Shown: positions 25,337 through 35,756 of the stretch, one piece after another
Layout: each line of letters begins with the position of its first letter
Numbering within the stretch: the stretch's first letter is position 1
From: Motiliproteus sp036960405
Lineage (GTDB): Bacteria > Pseudomonadota > Gammaproteobacteria > Pseudomonadales > Balneatricaceae
Length of the DNA stretch: 64,000 nt
Reading direction: 5' to 3'
Assembly (NCBI GenBank): GCA_036960405.1
Contig: JBALWS010000009.1
Coordinates: forward strand, 1 to 64,000
Program-made: the position numbers and the translations under genes
The notes under the pieces: generated by a model
What the model saw: the letters and a program-made list of their open reading frames with translations, nothing else
Told to the model about the DNA's origin: nothing
The model's database searches: none

Positions 25337-28300
25337 ATGCTAGATCTGCCAGGCTACCAATTCGTCAATCAACTTCACTGTGGCCATACCTTTACGACTT
25401 CTCGCGCGCTACGGTTAAGCGACCAACAGTCGGTCATCATCAAGCAACTCAATCCGGCAGCGCTTAATGCAGAAAACCTGAGCCGATTCCAATACGAATA
25501 CGAGCTACTAACGCAACTTGATATCCCTGGGATCATACGCCCCTTGGCTCAGGAAACCGTGGGGGCAAGCCTGGTCAGCGTCTTTGTCGATCAAGGCGGC
25601 ATCCCTATTTATCAACTGATCGATCAACAGTTGTGCAGTTGGCATCAATGGCTACCTGCGGCCATACGGATCAGCGAAATACTGGGACAGCTTCACCAAG
25701 CGGGACTGATCCACAAGCAGATCACTCCCTATAACCTGCTGCTGAATCCTGACACGGGTTACGTCGAAATTATCGATTTTAGTTTTTCCACCCGGGAGGG
25801 CAAAGAGCAGGCTGATTGGGACTCCCCCTTGCTGCACCCCAAGAGTCTGCCCTATATCGCTCCGGAGCAAACCGGGCGCATCAAACGTAGCATCGACTAC
25901 CGTACTGACTTCTACGGTTTCGGCGCTTGCCTTTATGAGATGTTTTGTGGCCAGCCTCCGTTTCGCGGCGACGATGATTTGGAGTTAGTCCACTGCCATA
26001 TCGCTAAACAGCCTCCCTCTCCACACAAGATCAACCCGGCTCTGCCTGAAGTGTTATCGAGGATTACCCTTAAACTGCTGGCTAAAGACAGTGCACAACG
26101 CTATCTCTCTAGCTTTGGTCTGACTCAGGATCTGCGGTACTGCTTTACTTGCTGGCAAGAGACCGCCTCAGTCCCGCTGTTTCCCATCGCTGCCGAGGAT
26201 GTCACCGAGCGTTTTGACATTCCACATAAACTCTATGGTCGAGTTGCCACGATCGACCAGTTGAAGCAAATTCTCAATCGCAGAACGGTGGGGCTTAAGC
26301 CGCACGAAGGTATCAACTCCTCTCCCAGTCGCAAACAGTCGGCCTCGACCTCCGGACTCAGTCAGACAGGCTTATATCTGCCGCAGGAGATGGTATTGAT
26401 TAGGGGCTATGCCGGAGTCGGCAAGTCCAGCCTAGTTCATGAAATTCGACAGACAGTCAATCTCCACAATGGTCGTTTCATTAGCGGTAAGTTCGAACAA
26501 TTCAGCCGCCACCAACCCTATTCGGCAATTTTCCAATCGCTGCAGAGTTTGGTTCGCCAACTGCTCGCAGAGCCGCAACAGCAGATCGACCATTGGCGCC
26601 AGCAGCTAGCCAATACGCTCGGCTCCAACGCTCAGGTTCTGCTGCAGATGATACCGGAATTGGAGCTGATCATCGGTGAACAGCCGTCAGCAGAGATAGC
26701 ACCCCATACCGATGATCGATACTTTTTTGCCCGTCTGTTCCATACCTTGCTGCAAACGTTTGCGACCCCCGAGCAGCCGCTAGTACTGTTTCTTGATGAT
26801 CTACACTGGGCCGATCAGGCCTCTCTGAGCCTTATTCAGTCCCTGACCCAAAACAGCCAGTTACCGTCTCTGTTGCTGATAGCCAGTTACCGAGATCATG
26901 AGGTGGGACCGGGGCATCCGTTGCGACTGACGTTAACAGAATTACGAAACTCTCCGCTGCAGCTTAACGAGATTACTCTCGCGCCCCTTACCGCTGATCA
27001 GATCAATCAACTGGTAGCCGAGACGCTGGTTTGTCACCCACAGCAGTGTACTGGGCTTGCGCAAATCTGCCTTGAGAAGACTCAGGGCAATCCGTTCTTT
27101 CTCAAGCAATTCCTGATTTCACTGCATGAAAACGGGTTGATCTATTTTCGACAGCACCGCTGGCACTGGGATGAGGCTGGCATTCTCAGCCAGCAGGTGA
27201 CTGATAATGTGGTCGATCTGCTACTGCACAAGATACAGCGACTTCCACCCCGAACCCGCCGGGCAGCCCAGTTTGCTGCCTGTATCGGTAGTTACTTTGA
27301 TCTTCGGACCCTTGCGGTAGTGCTCAAGCTAAGCCCCAGCGAAGCAGCGGCCGATCTTTGGTCCGCGCTATCAGAAGGGTTGATTCAGCAATCCGATGAC
27401 CATCTCAGTCTTCAACCTAACAGTTACCATTTTGTTCATGACCGGGTCCAACAGGCGGCCTATTCCCTAGTTCCAAAGGATAAAAGAGAAACATTGCACC
27501 TGCAGATAGGGCTGCTGCTAATGGAGAACCTGAATCAGGAGGAGGTCGACAACCGTACCTTTGAAATTGCCAATCATCTCAATCTGGCACAATCGTTGAT
27601 GGCCAGGCCTGCACAACGATTGACTCTGGTTCAGCTCAATTTCAAAGCCGGCACTCGCGCCCGTAGTGCAGCAGCCATTGACGCCGCCTTTGATTATCTG
27701 CAGCGAGGGCTCCAGTTGTTACCCGACGATGGTTGGCAACAAAGCTATGACCTGACGCTTGCGCTACACAACGCAGCCATCGAGGCGGCGTATATTAAGG
27801 CCGATTATCTGGCGATGGAGCAGTGGACGGAGCAGGTATTGACCCAGGCGCACTGTCTGTTGGATCAGGTTCGGGTGTATGAGATTGGGGTCCAGGCTCT
27901 GGTCGCCAGAAATCAGTTTGAAAGTGCCGTAAAGACCGCCCTGAAAGCGCTGCGATTGCTCGGTATTTCTCTTCCTGAAACACCCTCCTTGATTCAAACC
28001 TGGACCGGTTTGCTGCGTACTCAATGGCTACTGTTTCGGAGATCTTCAGGCCAGGTTCTAGCCGCTAAACGGATGCAGAATCCCAGATACCTAGCGGCCT
28101 CTTCAATACTGGTTAGCATGTTCGGTGCTATCAAATTCTCCAGTTCATCGTTACGCCCCTTGGTGATGGCAAAGCAGGTGGAGTTGTGTCTACACGAAGG
28201 CTTAACCCCGGTATCGGCTCAAGCCTTTGCCGGTTATGGGGGGGTGCTTTGCGGCCAGTTCGGTGCCATCGGGCAAGGTTATAAGCTGGGCCGACTGTCG

Positions 28301-31300
28301 ATGAAACTGGATCAGAAATTTGACTCCAGGCTGACACACCATCGGACCCTGTCATTGTTCAATACCTACATCCGGCACTGGAAGGAGCCGCTTAGCAAGA
28401 GTACCGAATCGCTGCTGCATGGCTATCAACTGGCACTCGATTGTGGCGATGTCGAGTGGGGGGCATACTGCCTAGCCGCCCATATCCAGTTTGCATTCCT
28501 GCAGGGAGAGTCTTTACCCAAGCTGCAGGCACAATTTGATGAACAGATTCTCTGGTTACGTCAATCCGGTCAAAAGCAGTCGATTCAGTATTCCTTGTTC
28601 ACCCTGCAGGTTGTCGATAACCTGCGCAACACCCGGCCGCACCCGACCTGGCTTGACGGTCAGTACTACCAGGAAGACTTCATGCTGGCGGAGCACCAGG
28701 CAGAAAACCATAAGACCGCCATCTGCCTGCACCACTTCTATAAAGCGTTACTGAGCTACCTTTTCGGCGAATATAAAGCGGCGGCACAACACTGTGACAG
28801 CGGCCGCCAATTCCTGCCCTATATTGGCGGCACATACACCTTCGCCTTCTACCTGTTTCTGGAAGCGCTATCGCGATTGGCGTTGATGGCCGGACCGGAG
28901 GGGGCAGAGCAGCCATCAGATCTTGCCAACGTTAGTAAGATACTCAAACAGATCCAACTCTGGGCTAAGCATAGCCCCGGCAATCACCGTCATCATGCCT
29001 ACCTGATCCAAGCTGAACTCTGCCGTATCCGTCAACGCGATAACCAGGCCAGCGAACTCTATGATCAGGCTATTGAACAAGCCAAAATTAACGGCTTTCC
29101 ACTGGTAGAAGCCCTGGCCAATGAGCTTGCGGGAAGGTTCTATCTTGCCAACAACAGACCGACAATCGCAGGCAGTTATCTGGGGCAAGCCAGAAAGTGT
29201 TATCAAGATTATGGCGCCGAAGCCAAGCTGGTTCAGATGGATGAGGTCTACCCGACGGTATTCACCGCCACCCTGGAAACTACACCGGTCCAGGCGTCAC
29301 AGCTGCAACAAAGAACCCCGCCTCGTTACAGCAACCAGGCGATCGATATCGCTTCGGTAATCAAAGCATCGCAGGCAATCTCCGATGAGATTGTGCTGGA
29401 GCGGTTATTGGGAAGGCTGATAACACTGGTTATCGAAAACGTCGGTGCTCAACGGGCACTATTGGTGATGAAACGGGATAACCGGCTGTTTGTTGAAGCT
29501 GAAGCCGGATTGGACGGCGAACCACAATTTTTCACCGGAATGGCTTTGGATGACAGCGACCTGCTGCCGATCAGCATCGTCAACTATGTGGCTAGAACAC
29601 AAGAGAATGTGGTGATAGGAGGTTCCGAAGATCCCGAAATGTTTATGCAGGATCGCTATATTCAACAGCGAAAGCCGCGCTCTTTACTATGCAGCCCTAT
29701 TCTCTACCAGGGCGAACTCAGTGCCGTTATCTATCTGGAAAACAACGAAAACCGCGATGTGTTTGATCATCTGCGGCTCCAGACCTTACAGTTTTTGTTG
29801 TCTCAGGCTGCCATTTCGATAGAAAACGCCAAACTGTATTTAAGCTTGGAACAGTCAGAGCAGGAGTTCCGCTCGTTGTTTGAAAATGCCGTCGAAGGGA
29901 TCTTCCGCTCTAGTCTGGATGGCCGTTTTATTTCGGCCAACCCGGCGCTGGCATCGTTACTAGGGTACCTGTCACCGAGTCAATTCCTCGAAGCAATCGA
30001 GGATATCGGCAACCAGTGTTTCGCTGATCGACATGATCTGCAGCAATTTCGCACTACTCTTGAAGCCGATAACCAGGTGCTGAATTTTGAAACCCGCTGG
30101 CTGCGCCGAGAAGGCCTCCCTATCTATATTTCTCTCTCTGCCAGAGGGGTTCGTAACGATCGGGGAGAACTGTTGTTTTATGAAGGTTCGTTGACAGATA
30201 TCACCGAGCGGCGAGCCAAGGAGCAGGCTGAGAGGGCTCAGAAATCGGCACATCTAGCTCAGGAGAAAGCCGAAGCCGCCAATCAGGCCAAAACCCAGTT
30301 TCTGGCTACCATGAGCCACGAAATCCGCACACCGATGAACGGCATTCTTGGGATGGCTCAGTTACTCAGGCAGGGGGGGCTCAGCGCAAGCCAGCGGGCA
30401 CAGGTCGAGGCTATCCACCAGTCGGGCCAGTCGCNNNNNNNNNNCTGTTATCGATCCTCAACGATGTGTTAGATCTGAGCAAGGTGGAAGCTGGACAATT
30501 CGACTTGGAGCAGCAACCCTTTGCTTTGGTGGCACTACTTGGTGAGGTAAAGATGATTATCAAACCACTGGCCGCTGACAAGCAGTTAGCACTCCAGATC
30601 AACATTGATCCTGAACTGAGCGAGGTAGTTCAGGGCGACCGACGTAGTCTGAGCCAGATCCTGATGAATCTGTGCGTTAACGCGATAAAATTCACCGAGC
30701 AAGGTCAAATCGTCATCAGCGTTCGCAGCCTCAGCAACGATGGCCAGCAGACGCGAATTCGGTTTGATATTGAGGATACGGGTATCGGTATCCCAGATAC
30801 CGCCAAGCAACGTATCTTTCAACACTTTTCCCAGGCGGACTCATCGATTACCCGCCGTTACGGCGGCACGGGTCTGGGGCTCTCTATCTGCAAGAATCTG
30901 GTGGACCTGCACCATGGAACGATCGGATATCACAGCAACGTTGGTCAGGGCAGTTTGTTTTGGTTTGAGATCGATTTTCCGGTGCTGGATTCAAGCGCTC
31001 TCAGTCCTGACGTCATCGTCAGCCCCCCCCGGCAGAACAACAAAACCCAACCCTTGAGCATCCTGCTGGTGGAGGACACCGAGATCAACCAGCGTGTCGC
31101 CCAAGGACTGTTAGAATGTGACGGCCATCGAGTCTGCATTGCCAATGATGGCTACAGCGCATTATCGATCCACGACCAGCAGGGTCATGACCTGATATTG
31201 ATGGATATCCACCTGCCAGATATGGATGGAATGGAGACCGCCCGGCGTATGCGTCAACATCATGATATAGCCAAAGCCAACACCCCTATCGTCGCCCTCA

Positions 31301-31854
31301 CCGCCAGCGTGACGCCAGCAGAGATAGACCGTTACCATGCGGCGGGGATCAATACCGTACTGGGAAAGCCGCTGCAACTGGAACAACTCCGCCAAGTGCT
31401 GTCCGAGCTACCGTCGATGCCCATGGTAGGCAGTCCGGCCTTGCAGGCAGCAGATGGGTTGCCGGATGAACCGTTGGTCGATGAACCAAGCGTGCCCTCC
31501 TCATCCGCTCTCCTCAACTTGGCGCTACTACAACAGCACCTAGAGGCTCTCGGTGAAGATAAATTTAGGGAGCTGTTGGGGGTCTTGTACCGGCAATGTA
31601 ACGAGCTCTTGTCCGGGTTAGAAGCCGCCTTGGCCGATCAGGACTTACCATTACTGACCGGCACCGCACACAAACTCGCCGGGGCCAGTGCCAATTTTGG
31701 CCTGACGGCACTTAATGATATCAGTCGGGAGATAGAGCAGATGGGGCGGGGCAAGCAAGGCCAACAGCTGGGCGACAAGATCAGTGCAGCCAGAAAACTC
31801 TATATACAAAGCCAGCAACGTTTGGAACAAACCGTATTACCGAGCAGTGAGTAA
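25337..31854 (+). CDS. Giant hybrid sensor kinase: pseudokinase-AAA-GAF-PAS-HisKA-HATPase-REC-HPt (split by an assembly gap)
   Basis: Joined across ten N, the protein is about 2168 residues. The N-terminal protein-kinase-like domain (1-265) has Lys36 but HKQ in place of HRD at 126-128 and DFS instead of DFG, so phosphotransfer is probably lost. An AAA_16 ATPase follows (Walker A GYAGVGKSS near 356, Walker B LVLFLDDLHW near 484), then a TPR-like helical region to about 1330, GAF (about 1340-1480), PAS (about 1495-1610), HisKA with FLATMSHEIRTPMNGI near 1660, HATPase DTGIGIP and GTGLGLSI, REC with Asp in LILMDIHLPDMDG near 1950, and HPt TAHKLAGAS near 2107. There is no membrane segment. AGGA precedes the ATG. 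The frame changes only at the N run (30435-30444). Confidence 0.88.
30435..30444. other. Ten-N assembly gap, probably of true length minus one
   Basis: The left flank ends TCGC and the right flank begins CTGTTATCG. Overlapping the single C gives S-L-L-S-I-L-N-D-V-L-D, the usual HisKA continuation, and restores one frame. The N run is best read as a scaffolding join rather than missing sequence. Confidence 0.8.
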
Positions 31855-31929
31855 ACGCTGTCCCTTGGTACTATCGTCCCTCATTGAATGTCTAGAAAAC
31901 AGGTCAGCGCACCGCTAAGTAGATTTCAG

Positions 31930-31960
31930 ATCACCGGCCTTCATCATGAAGACCGGTGAT
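31930..31960. terminator. Hairpin between convergent kinase and porin genes
   Basis: ATCACCGG and CCGGTGAT enclose TTCATCATGAA, which can extend the stem. It lies between two convergent stop codons and may end both transcripts, although the T-tracts are weak. Confidence 0.5.
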
Positions 31961-31983
31961 TAAGATAGGTTGCCAGAAAACAA

Positions 31984-33351
31984 TTAGAATGGAACGATCG
32001 CAATCACCTGAAAATAGGTGTTGGTGTCGCTATTACCAATCTGACTACCACCACTGGTGTCGCTGTTATCGGGTGAATAGAAACCCAGTAACGGACTGAT
32101 GATCAGGTGATCGTGCGCCACCCACTCGGCGTAAAGATCGATCTCTTGGCCATTCAGCCCACCCGTACCGCCGGTAGTGTCACTGAAGTCAAACCAGAGT
32201 GCGCCCAGCGCGAGCGTTTCGCTGGGTGCGGCCTTTAGCGCGATGTGCTGTACCTCGGCATCACTGTTGAAGGGGCCTGCATAGTTGGCGGCCACTTCAC
32301 CCTGGAACCAGGTGCCGTAACCGCGGTTAAAGCCAAAAAACAACGGATCAAAACCGCTATCAAAACTACTGAAACGGTAGTTCACACTGGGAGACCAGGG
32401 CGCATCGGCAAAGGTCCAGCCTGCCTCGACATAGTAGGCGTCTGCATCGGTTCGGGTCGTATCCCCCTGGGACTGGTCAACAAACTCTGCCGACAGAAAC
32501 AAGCCATCGACCCCCGCGTTTCCCTGCCCGCGAACACTCAGTGTTTGCTGGCCATCACGGTGTGTCAGCCCCATAAAGCCGGCACTGTCCGCATCGACAT
32601 CCAGACCCTCGATATAGGCCACCGCAACAGTCCCCATATCATTTACATACTCGAGATTGATACCGGCCAGCTCCATCATTCCTTGCGCGGCATTGTCCGA
32701 CTCTAACCAGAATACGTCGGAGCGCAATCCGGCTTGCCCACCCAGCCTGAGCACCGCTGTTTTATCGAACGCCTTGTTGGCAGCCAGCCAATAAGCCCCA
32801 CCTCGATCAAAATCAGGTGCTCCGGGAATTCCTTCAAATCCCTTACCAAAGTTAAGGGAATCACCGTTGATCAAAAAACCATCGCCGATCGAAAAGTTCT
32901 GACTACCGACAGAGATCTCAATGCCATCTTCGCCCAGCCCACTAATCATGTTGCCGGAACGCCAGCCGATATAGAGGTCCTCGAAATCAGTCTTACTTTC
33001 ATCTCCGGTAGTAAATCCGGCTGCATCACCGTCACCCCAGGTCGCGGAAGTCATCAAGTTCACTGCACCAAACAGGCTGGCTTTATTACTCCCATACTCT
33101 TTTGAGCCACTCAGACCATACTTGGCGTAGCCCTCCTGCCAGCCAGAGCTGCCCTCGGTGGTGTTTAACTGGGCATAGTTCTGTTCGCTGTGAAAGGTGC
33201 CGAGGATTGCCTCGAAGTCGAAGTTCAGCTGCGCGCCTTCTTCGTCATATAACGGTAACGCAGCTGCCGATGCTGCAAGCAAGCAGCCGGTCGCGGCCAG
33301 CGTTGCCGAACACAGATAACGTTGGGTAGGACCCATTACTCTTTTTTTCAT
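31984..33351 (-). CDS. Outer-membrane beta-barrel channel (porin-like)
   Basis: A 455-residue protein with a Sec signal peptide ending AASAAALP near residue 33. The rest is an alternating aromatic/polar beta-barrel pattern that ends in Phe (YFQVIAIVPF), the outer-membrane insertion signature. Asp- and Gly-rich turns (SDTTGGTGGLNG, NSDTSGGSQIGNSD) fit external loops. It does not clearly match OprD, OmpC or DcaP. It faces the kinase gene convergently and sits next to the QHNDH maturation genes. Its upstream DNA shares a 12-bp motif with qhpA, so it may admit the amine substrate; this is inferred. Confidence 0.78.
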   Translation of the reverse strand: MKKRVMGPTQRYLCSATLAATGCLLAASAAALPLYDEEGAQLNFDFEAILGTFHSEQNYAQLNTTEGSSGWQEGYAKYGLSGSKEYGSNKASLFGAVNLMTSATWGDGDAAGFTTGDESKTDFEDLYIGWRSGNMISGLGEDGIEISVGSQNFSIGDGFLINGDSLNFGKGFEGIPGAPDFDRGGAYWLAANKAFDKTAVLRLGGQAGLRSDVFWLESDNAAQGMMELAGINLEYVNDMGTVAVAYIEGLDVDADSAGFMGLTHRDGQQTLSVRGQGNAGVDGLFLSAEFVDQSQGDTTRTDADAYYVEAGWTFADAPWSPSVNYRFSSFDSGFDPLFFGFNRGYGTWFQGEVAANYAGPFNSDAEVQHIALKAAPSETLALGALWFDFSDTTGGTGGLNGQEIDLYAEWVAHDHLIISPLLGFYSPDNSDTSGGSQIGNSDTNTYFQVIAIVPF

Positions 33352-33731
33352 TATTATACCGTCCTGATATGAGGCTAATGATGAGCCGGTACGGCCCCTC
33401 CATCACGGTGAGGCGCAGGGGGAATAAGTGAACTCAAGCATTCATTGCTAGCGACGAGCGGAAAACTCGATAACCGAACAGCTTGGTATCCCAACGGCAA
33501 CGACCAACCTCAGCGTATCCGCCAGTTGTAAATTAAGTTGCCCCAAGATGTAGGGAAATAGGGATATTTTGTAACAGGATGTCGATCGTTGACATCGTCA
33601 TAGGCGATCAAAGTCTCTCTGTGAGACGGCGCGTTCTAAGCGTCCCCAAACCTTTGAAAACATGGCTTACAGCGCATTGATAAGCAGGCAATAACATTGC
33701 TGGAATAAAAACAGGTAAGTTTAGAAGGTCC
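33352..33731. other. Porin upstream region with a shared operator candidate
   Basis: No gene. In porin orientation it carries CATCCTGTTACA (minus strand of 33570-33581), about 219 bases before the porin ATG. The same 12-mer occurs in the same orientation 163 bases before qhpA. Confidence 0.5.
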
Positions 33732-34766
33732 CTAGCGAGTCCGGGCGATCAGGTTCGATGATTGCTGACGTAATACTTCAGGGTAGTAGCACATGTAACC
33801 GCTGCTGCACTGGCTCTGACTCTGGCGAAGCCCTTGAGCGTATTCGAGCATATTTCTGGGATCAGGATCGGACGCTAGCTGATTGATGGCGCGCTTGACC
33901 AGCTCGACACTTTTTTGCTTGCGCTCGAGAGGTGCGTCTCGCCCGGCAATCTTGACCGACTCGATGCCACTGGCATGCAGCTTTGGCAGCGCACATAGCC
34001 CGCAGGGGCCGTAGGGATAGCCCTCCTTGGTCACCGTGAAACCACAACCAAATCGATACCAGAGCCACTGCTGGTAGCACTCATCATTATGCTTAAGCGT
34101 ATCGATCTGCTGCGAACTGAGTTGTGCTCCATCCATCCGCTGGTAATCGTAACGGTAGCTATCCATGCAGATCGCCCCGCCTAGCTGGCGGGGTAGATGA
34201 ATGCTGTGGCAGACTCCCTCTTCGAATACGCAGCCGTCATTGAGAATGAACGTTTCGCACTCCAACTCCGGGATCTGGCGCCTGAGTCTAGCTATCTCAT
34301 TGAGGGTCATGTCCCGAGGAAAGATGATTCGGGTCGCTCCCAGCTCACGATAAAACAGTGCTGTCTCGACATTCCGACAGCTGGCGATAGAGCTAAGATG
34401 AATGCCGAATTCAAACCCTTCACTAGCGATCAGGTCCAGTAATACCGGATCACCGACGATCACCGCATCCCCACCAAGTTCGGCAAAATCGCTGGCCAAC
34501 TGCAGCAGGCAATCCAGTTGCTCGGCGGTGTAGTGCTGGGCGTTCATTACTAACGACAGCTTTTTTCCCAGATCGTGAGACTGGCTAATTGCAGCAGCGA
34601 GATCCGCCTCCTGCGACAGATTACTGAAGGTACGTCGGCTAACACCGGTGGTGCCGATGCGCTCTGCCCAGCTACTGGGTACCACGCTGCAATAAAACTC
34701 ATCCGCCCCGGTGGCGGCTAAAGGCGCGATCTCATTAAGATGGCTCAGAGGGGCAACGATGTTCAT
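33732..34766 (-). CDS. U32-family protein, UbiU-like
   Basis: A 344-residue protein of the U32 'peptidase' family: N-terminal TIM-barrel start NIVAPLSHLNEIAPLAATGADEFYC and the hallmark ESVKIAGR near 269-276. Cysteines at 179, 186 and 200 plus 255/258 (YGPCGLC) follow the C-x6-C...C...C order of UbiU, whose four Cys hold a 4Fe-4S cluster. UbiU acts with UbiV in oxygen-independent ubiquinone hydroxylation. GGAG lies upstream of the ATG at 34766; it overlaps the preceding U32 gene by 32 bases. Its place behind qhpE suggests a role in QHNDH maturation rather than ubiquinone synthesis; ubiT is not beside it. Inference. Confidence 0.8.
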   Translation of the reverse strand: MNIVAPLSHLNEIAPLAATGADEFYCSVVPSSWAERIGTTGVSRRTFSNLSQEADLAAAISQSHDLGKKLSLVMNAQHYTAEQLDCLLQLASDFAELGGDAVIVGDPVLLDLIASEGFEFGIHLSSIASCRNVETALFYRELGATRIIFPRDMTLNEIARLRRQIPELECETFILNDGCVFEEGVCHSIHLPRQLGGAICMDSYRYDYQRMDGAQLSSQQIDTLKHNDECYQQWLWYRFGCGFTVTKEGYPYGPCGLCALPKLHASGIESVKIAGRDAPLERKQKSVELVKRAINQLASDPDPRNMLEYAQGLRQSQSQCSSGYMCYYPEVLRQQSSNLIARTR

Positions 34767-35712
34767 TCCAGTCTCCTGCAAATACTAAACACTTGATCGA
34801 ACCCTGCTTAACGGCTTCGACCAGCGAGGCCTCCATCGCTGAGCTATAGCGATAAAACTGGGTATTGCCACGCTGAAATCCGACCAAGTCCTGGGCGGGC
34901 TGATCGGCGGCTTGGTTGGGTCTTTCCAGAGGGGTGACATAGTCCAGACACTCTTTTTGACAGGCATGTCCGGCAACGAACTTGTCCTTGTCATCCAGCC
35001 CTAACGAGCCGATCCGGCACATCCTACCTTTGACGACATAACCGTACGGCAGGTGAACCGACAGTCCCAGTTCACCGATTTGAAACTGCTCGGGCTGAGT
35101 AAAAGGCGGTAGATCCATCTCGATCGCCTCGACACCAAAACGCGCTAGCAGTTGATGGAAGGGTTTCGATTGGCCGCTGTGGGGGTGTAGCTTGGTCCAT
35201 TGGGCTGATGGCAGTCGGGGATCCTTGATCATTTTGTAGAGCAGACGACCCAGTAAGGGCGTCAGTGCTGGATAGTGGCGACGAACCAGTCGCAGCGTCC
35301 CCCAGTCGTTAACGACCACCTCGGTGCCGTCGGGCAGCAGCTCCAGCAGGGGGCTCAGCCGCTTGATGCCGCTATCGGTCAGTAGCGGTGTCAGCAGGCT
35401 CATCTCGACGCCTAATAGTTCGGTCTGTTGCAACGCTGTCTTGATCTGGGCGGGCGTCGGCAGCAAACGTTCACAAAACTCGTTGCCGATATGAACCCGA
35501 GCGACGGTAAAGCCGCCGTCACGTTCAGCGTCGAGAACCGCCAGCGGGATGTCCTTCCAGCCCAAACGTTTAAGACAGCTCCGCAGGCAAGGCTGGGGAC
35601 CCAGTTCCAGTAGCCGGGTTAACATTCCGGGGTCGGTCAATGCCAGTGACACTTGCGGTTGCTGGATATTAGCGACTGTCGGTATCGGCTTGAGTTGCTG
35701 TTTCTCAGACAC
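34735..35712 (-). CDS. U32-family protein, UbiV-like
   Basis: A 325-residue U32 relative with a GTG start (GTGTCTGAG). Cys80 lies in VHIGNEFCERL, which aligns with the LGEAVCSKR segment of UbiV, and Cys232, 251 and 255 lie in GRMC-x18-C-x3-C, the spacing style of the UbiV cluster ligands. It therefore probably binds 4Fe-4S and forms a heterodimer with the overlapping UbiU-like product. It begins 44 bases after the qhpE stop, so qhpE and both U32 genes form one operon divergent from the aldehyde dehydrogenase. The substrate is unknown; a hydroxylation in cofactor building is a hypothesis. Confidence 0.78.
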   Translation of the reverse strand: MSEKQQLKPIPTVANIQQPQVSLALTDPGMLTRLLELGPQPCLRSCLKRLGWKDIPLAVLDAERDGGFTVARVHIGNEFCERLLPTPAQIKTALQQTELLGVEMSLLTPLLTDSGIKRLSPLLELLPDGTEVVVNDWGTLRLVRRHYPALTPLLGRLLYKMIKDPRLPSAQWTKLHPHSGQSKPFHQLLARFGVEAIEMDLPPFTQPEQFQIGELGLSVHLPYGYVVKGRMCRIGSLGLDDKDKFVAGHACQKECLDYVTPLERPNQAADQPAQDLVGFQRGNTQFYRYSSAMEASLVEAVKQGSIKCLVFAGDWNEHRCPSEPS

Positions 35713-35756
35713 TAAATTTCAACCTTTCAATACGAACGGGTAAATGAATGTTCCAA

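Noticed and set aside
30435..31854. A separate histidine kinase gene starting after the N run
   Set aside because: The HATPase-REC-HPt part continues the upstream HisKA once the N run is collapsed; no start site exists there.
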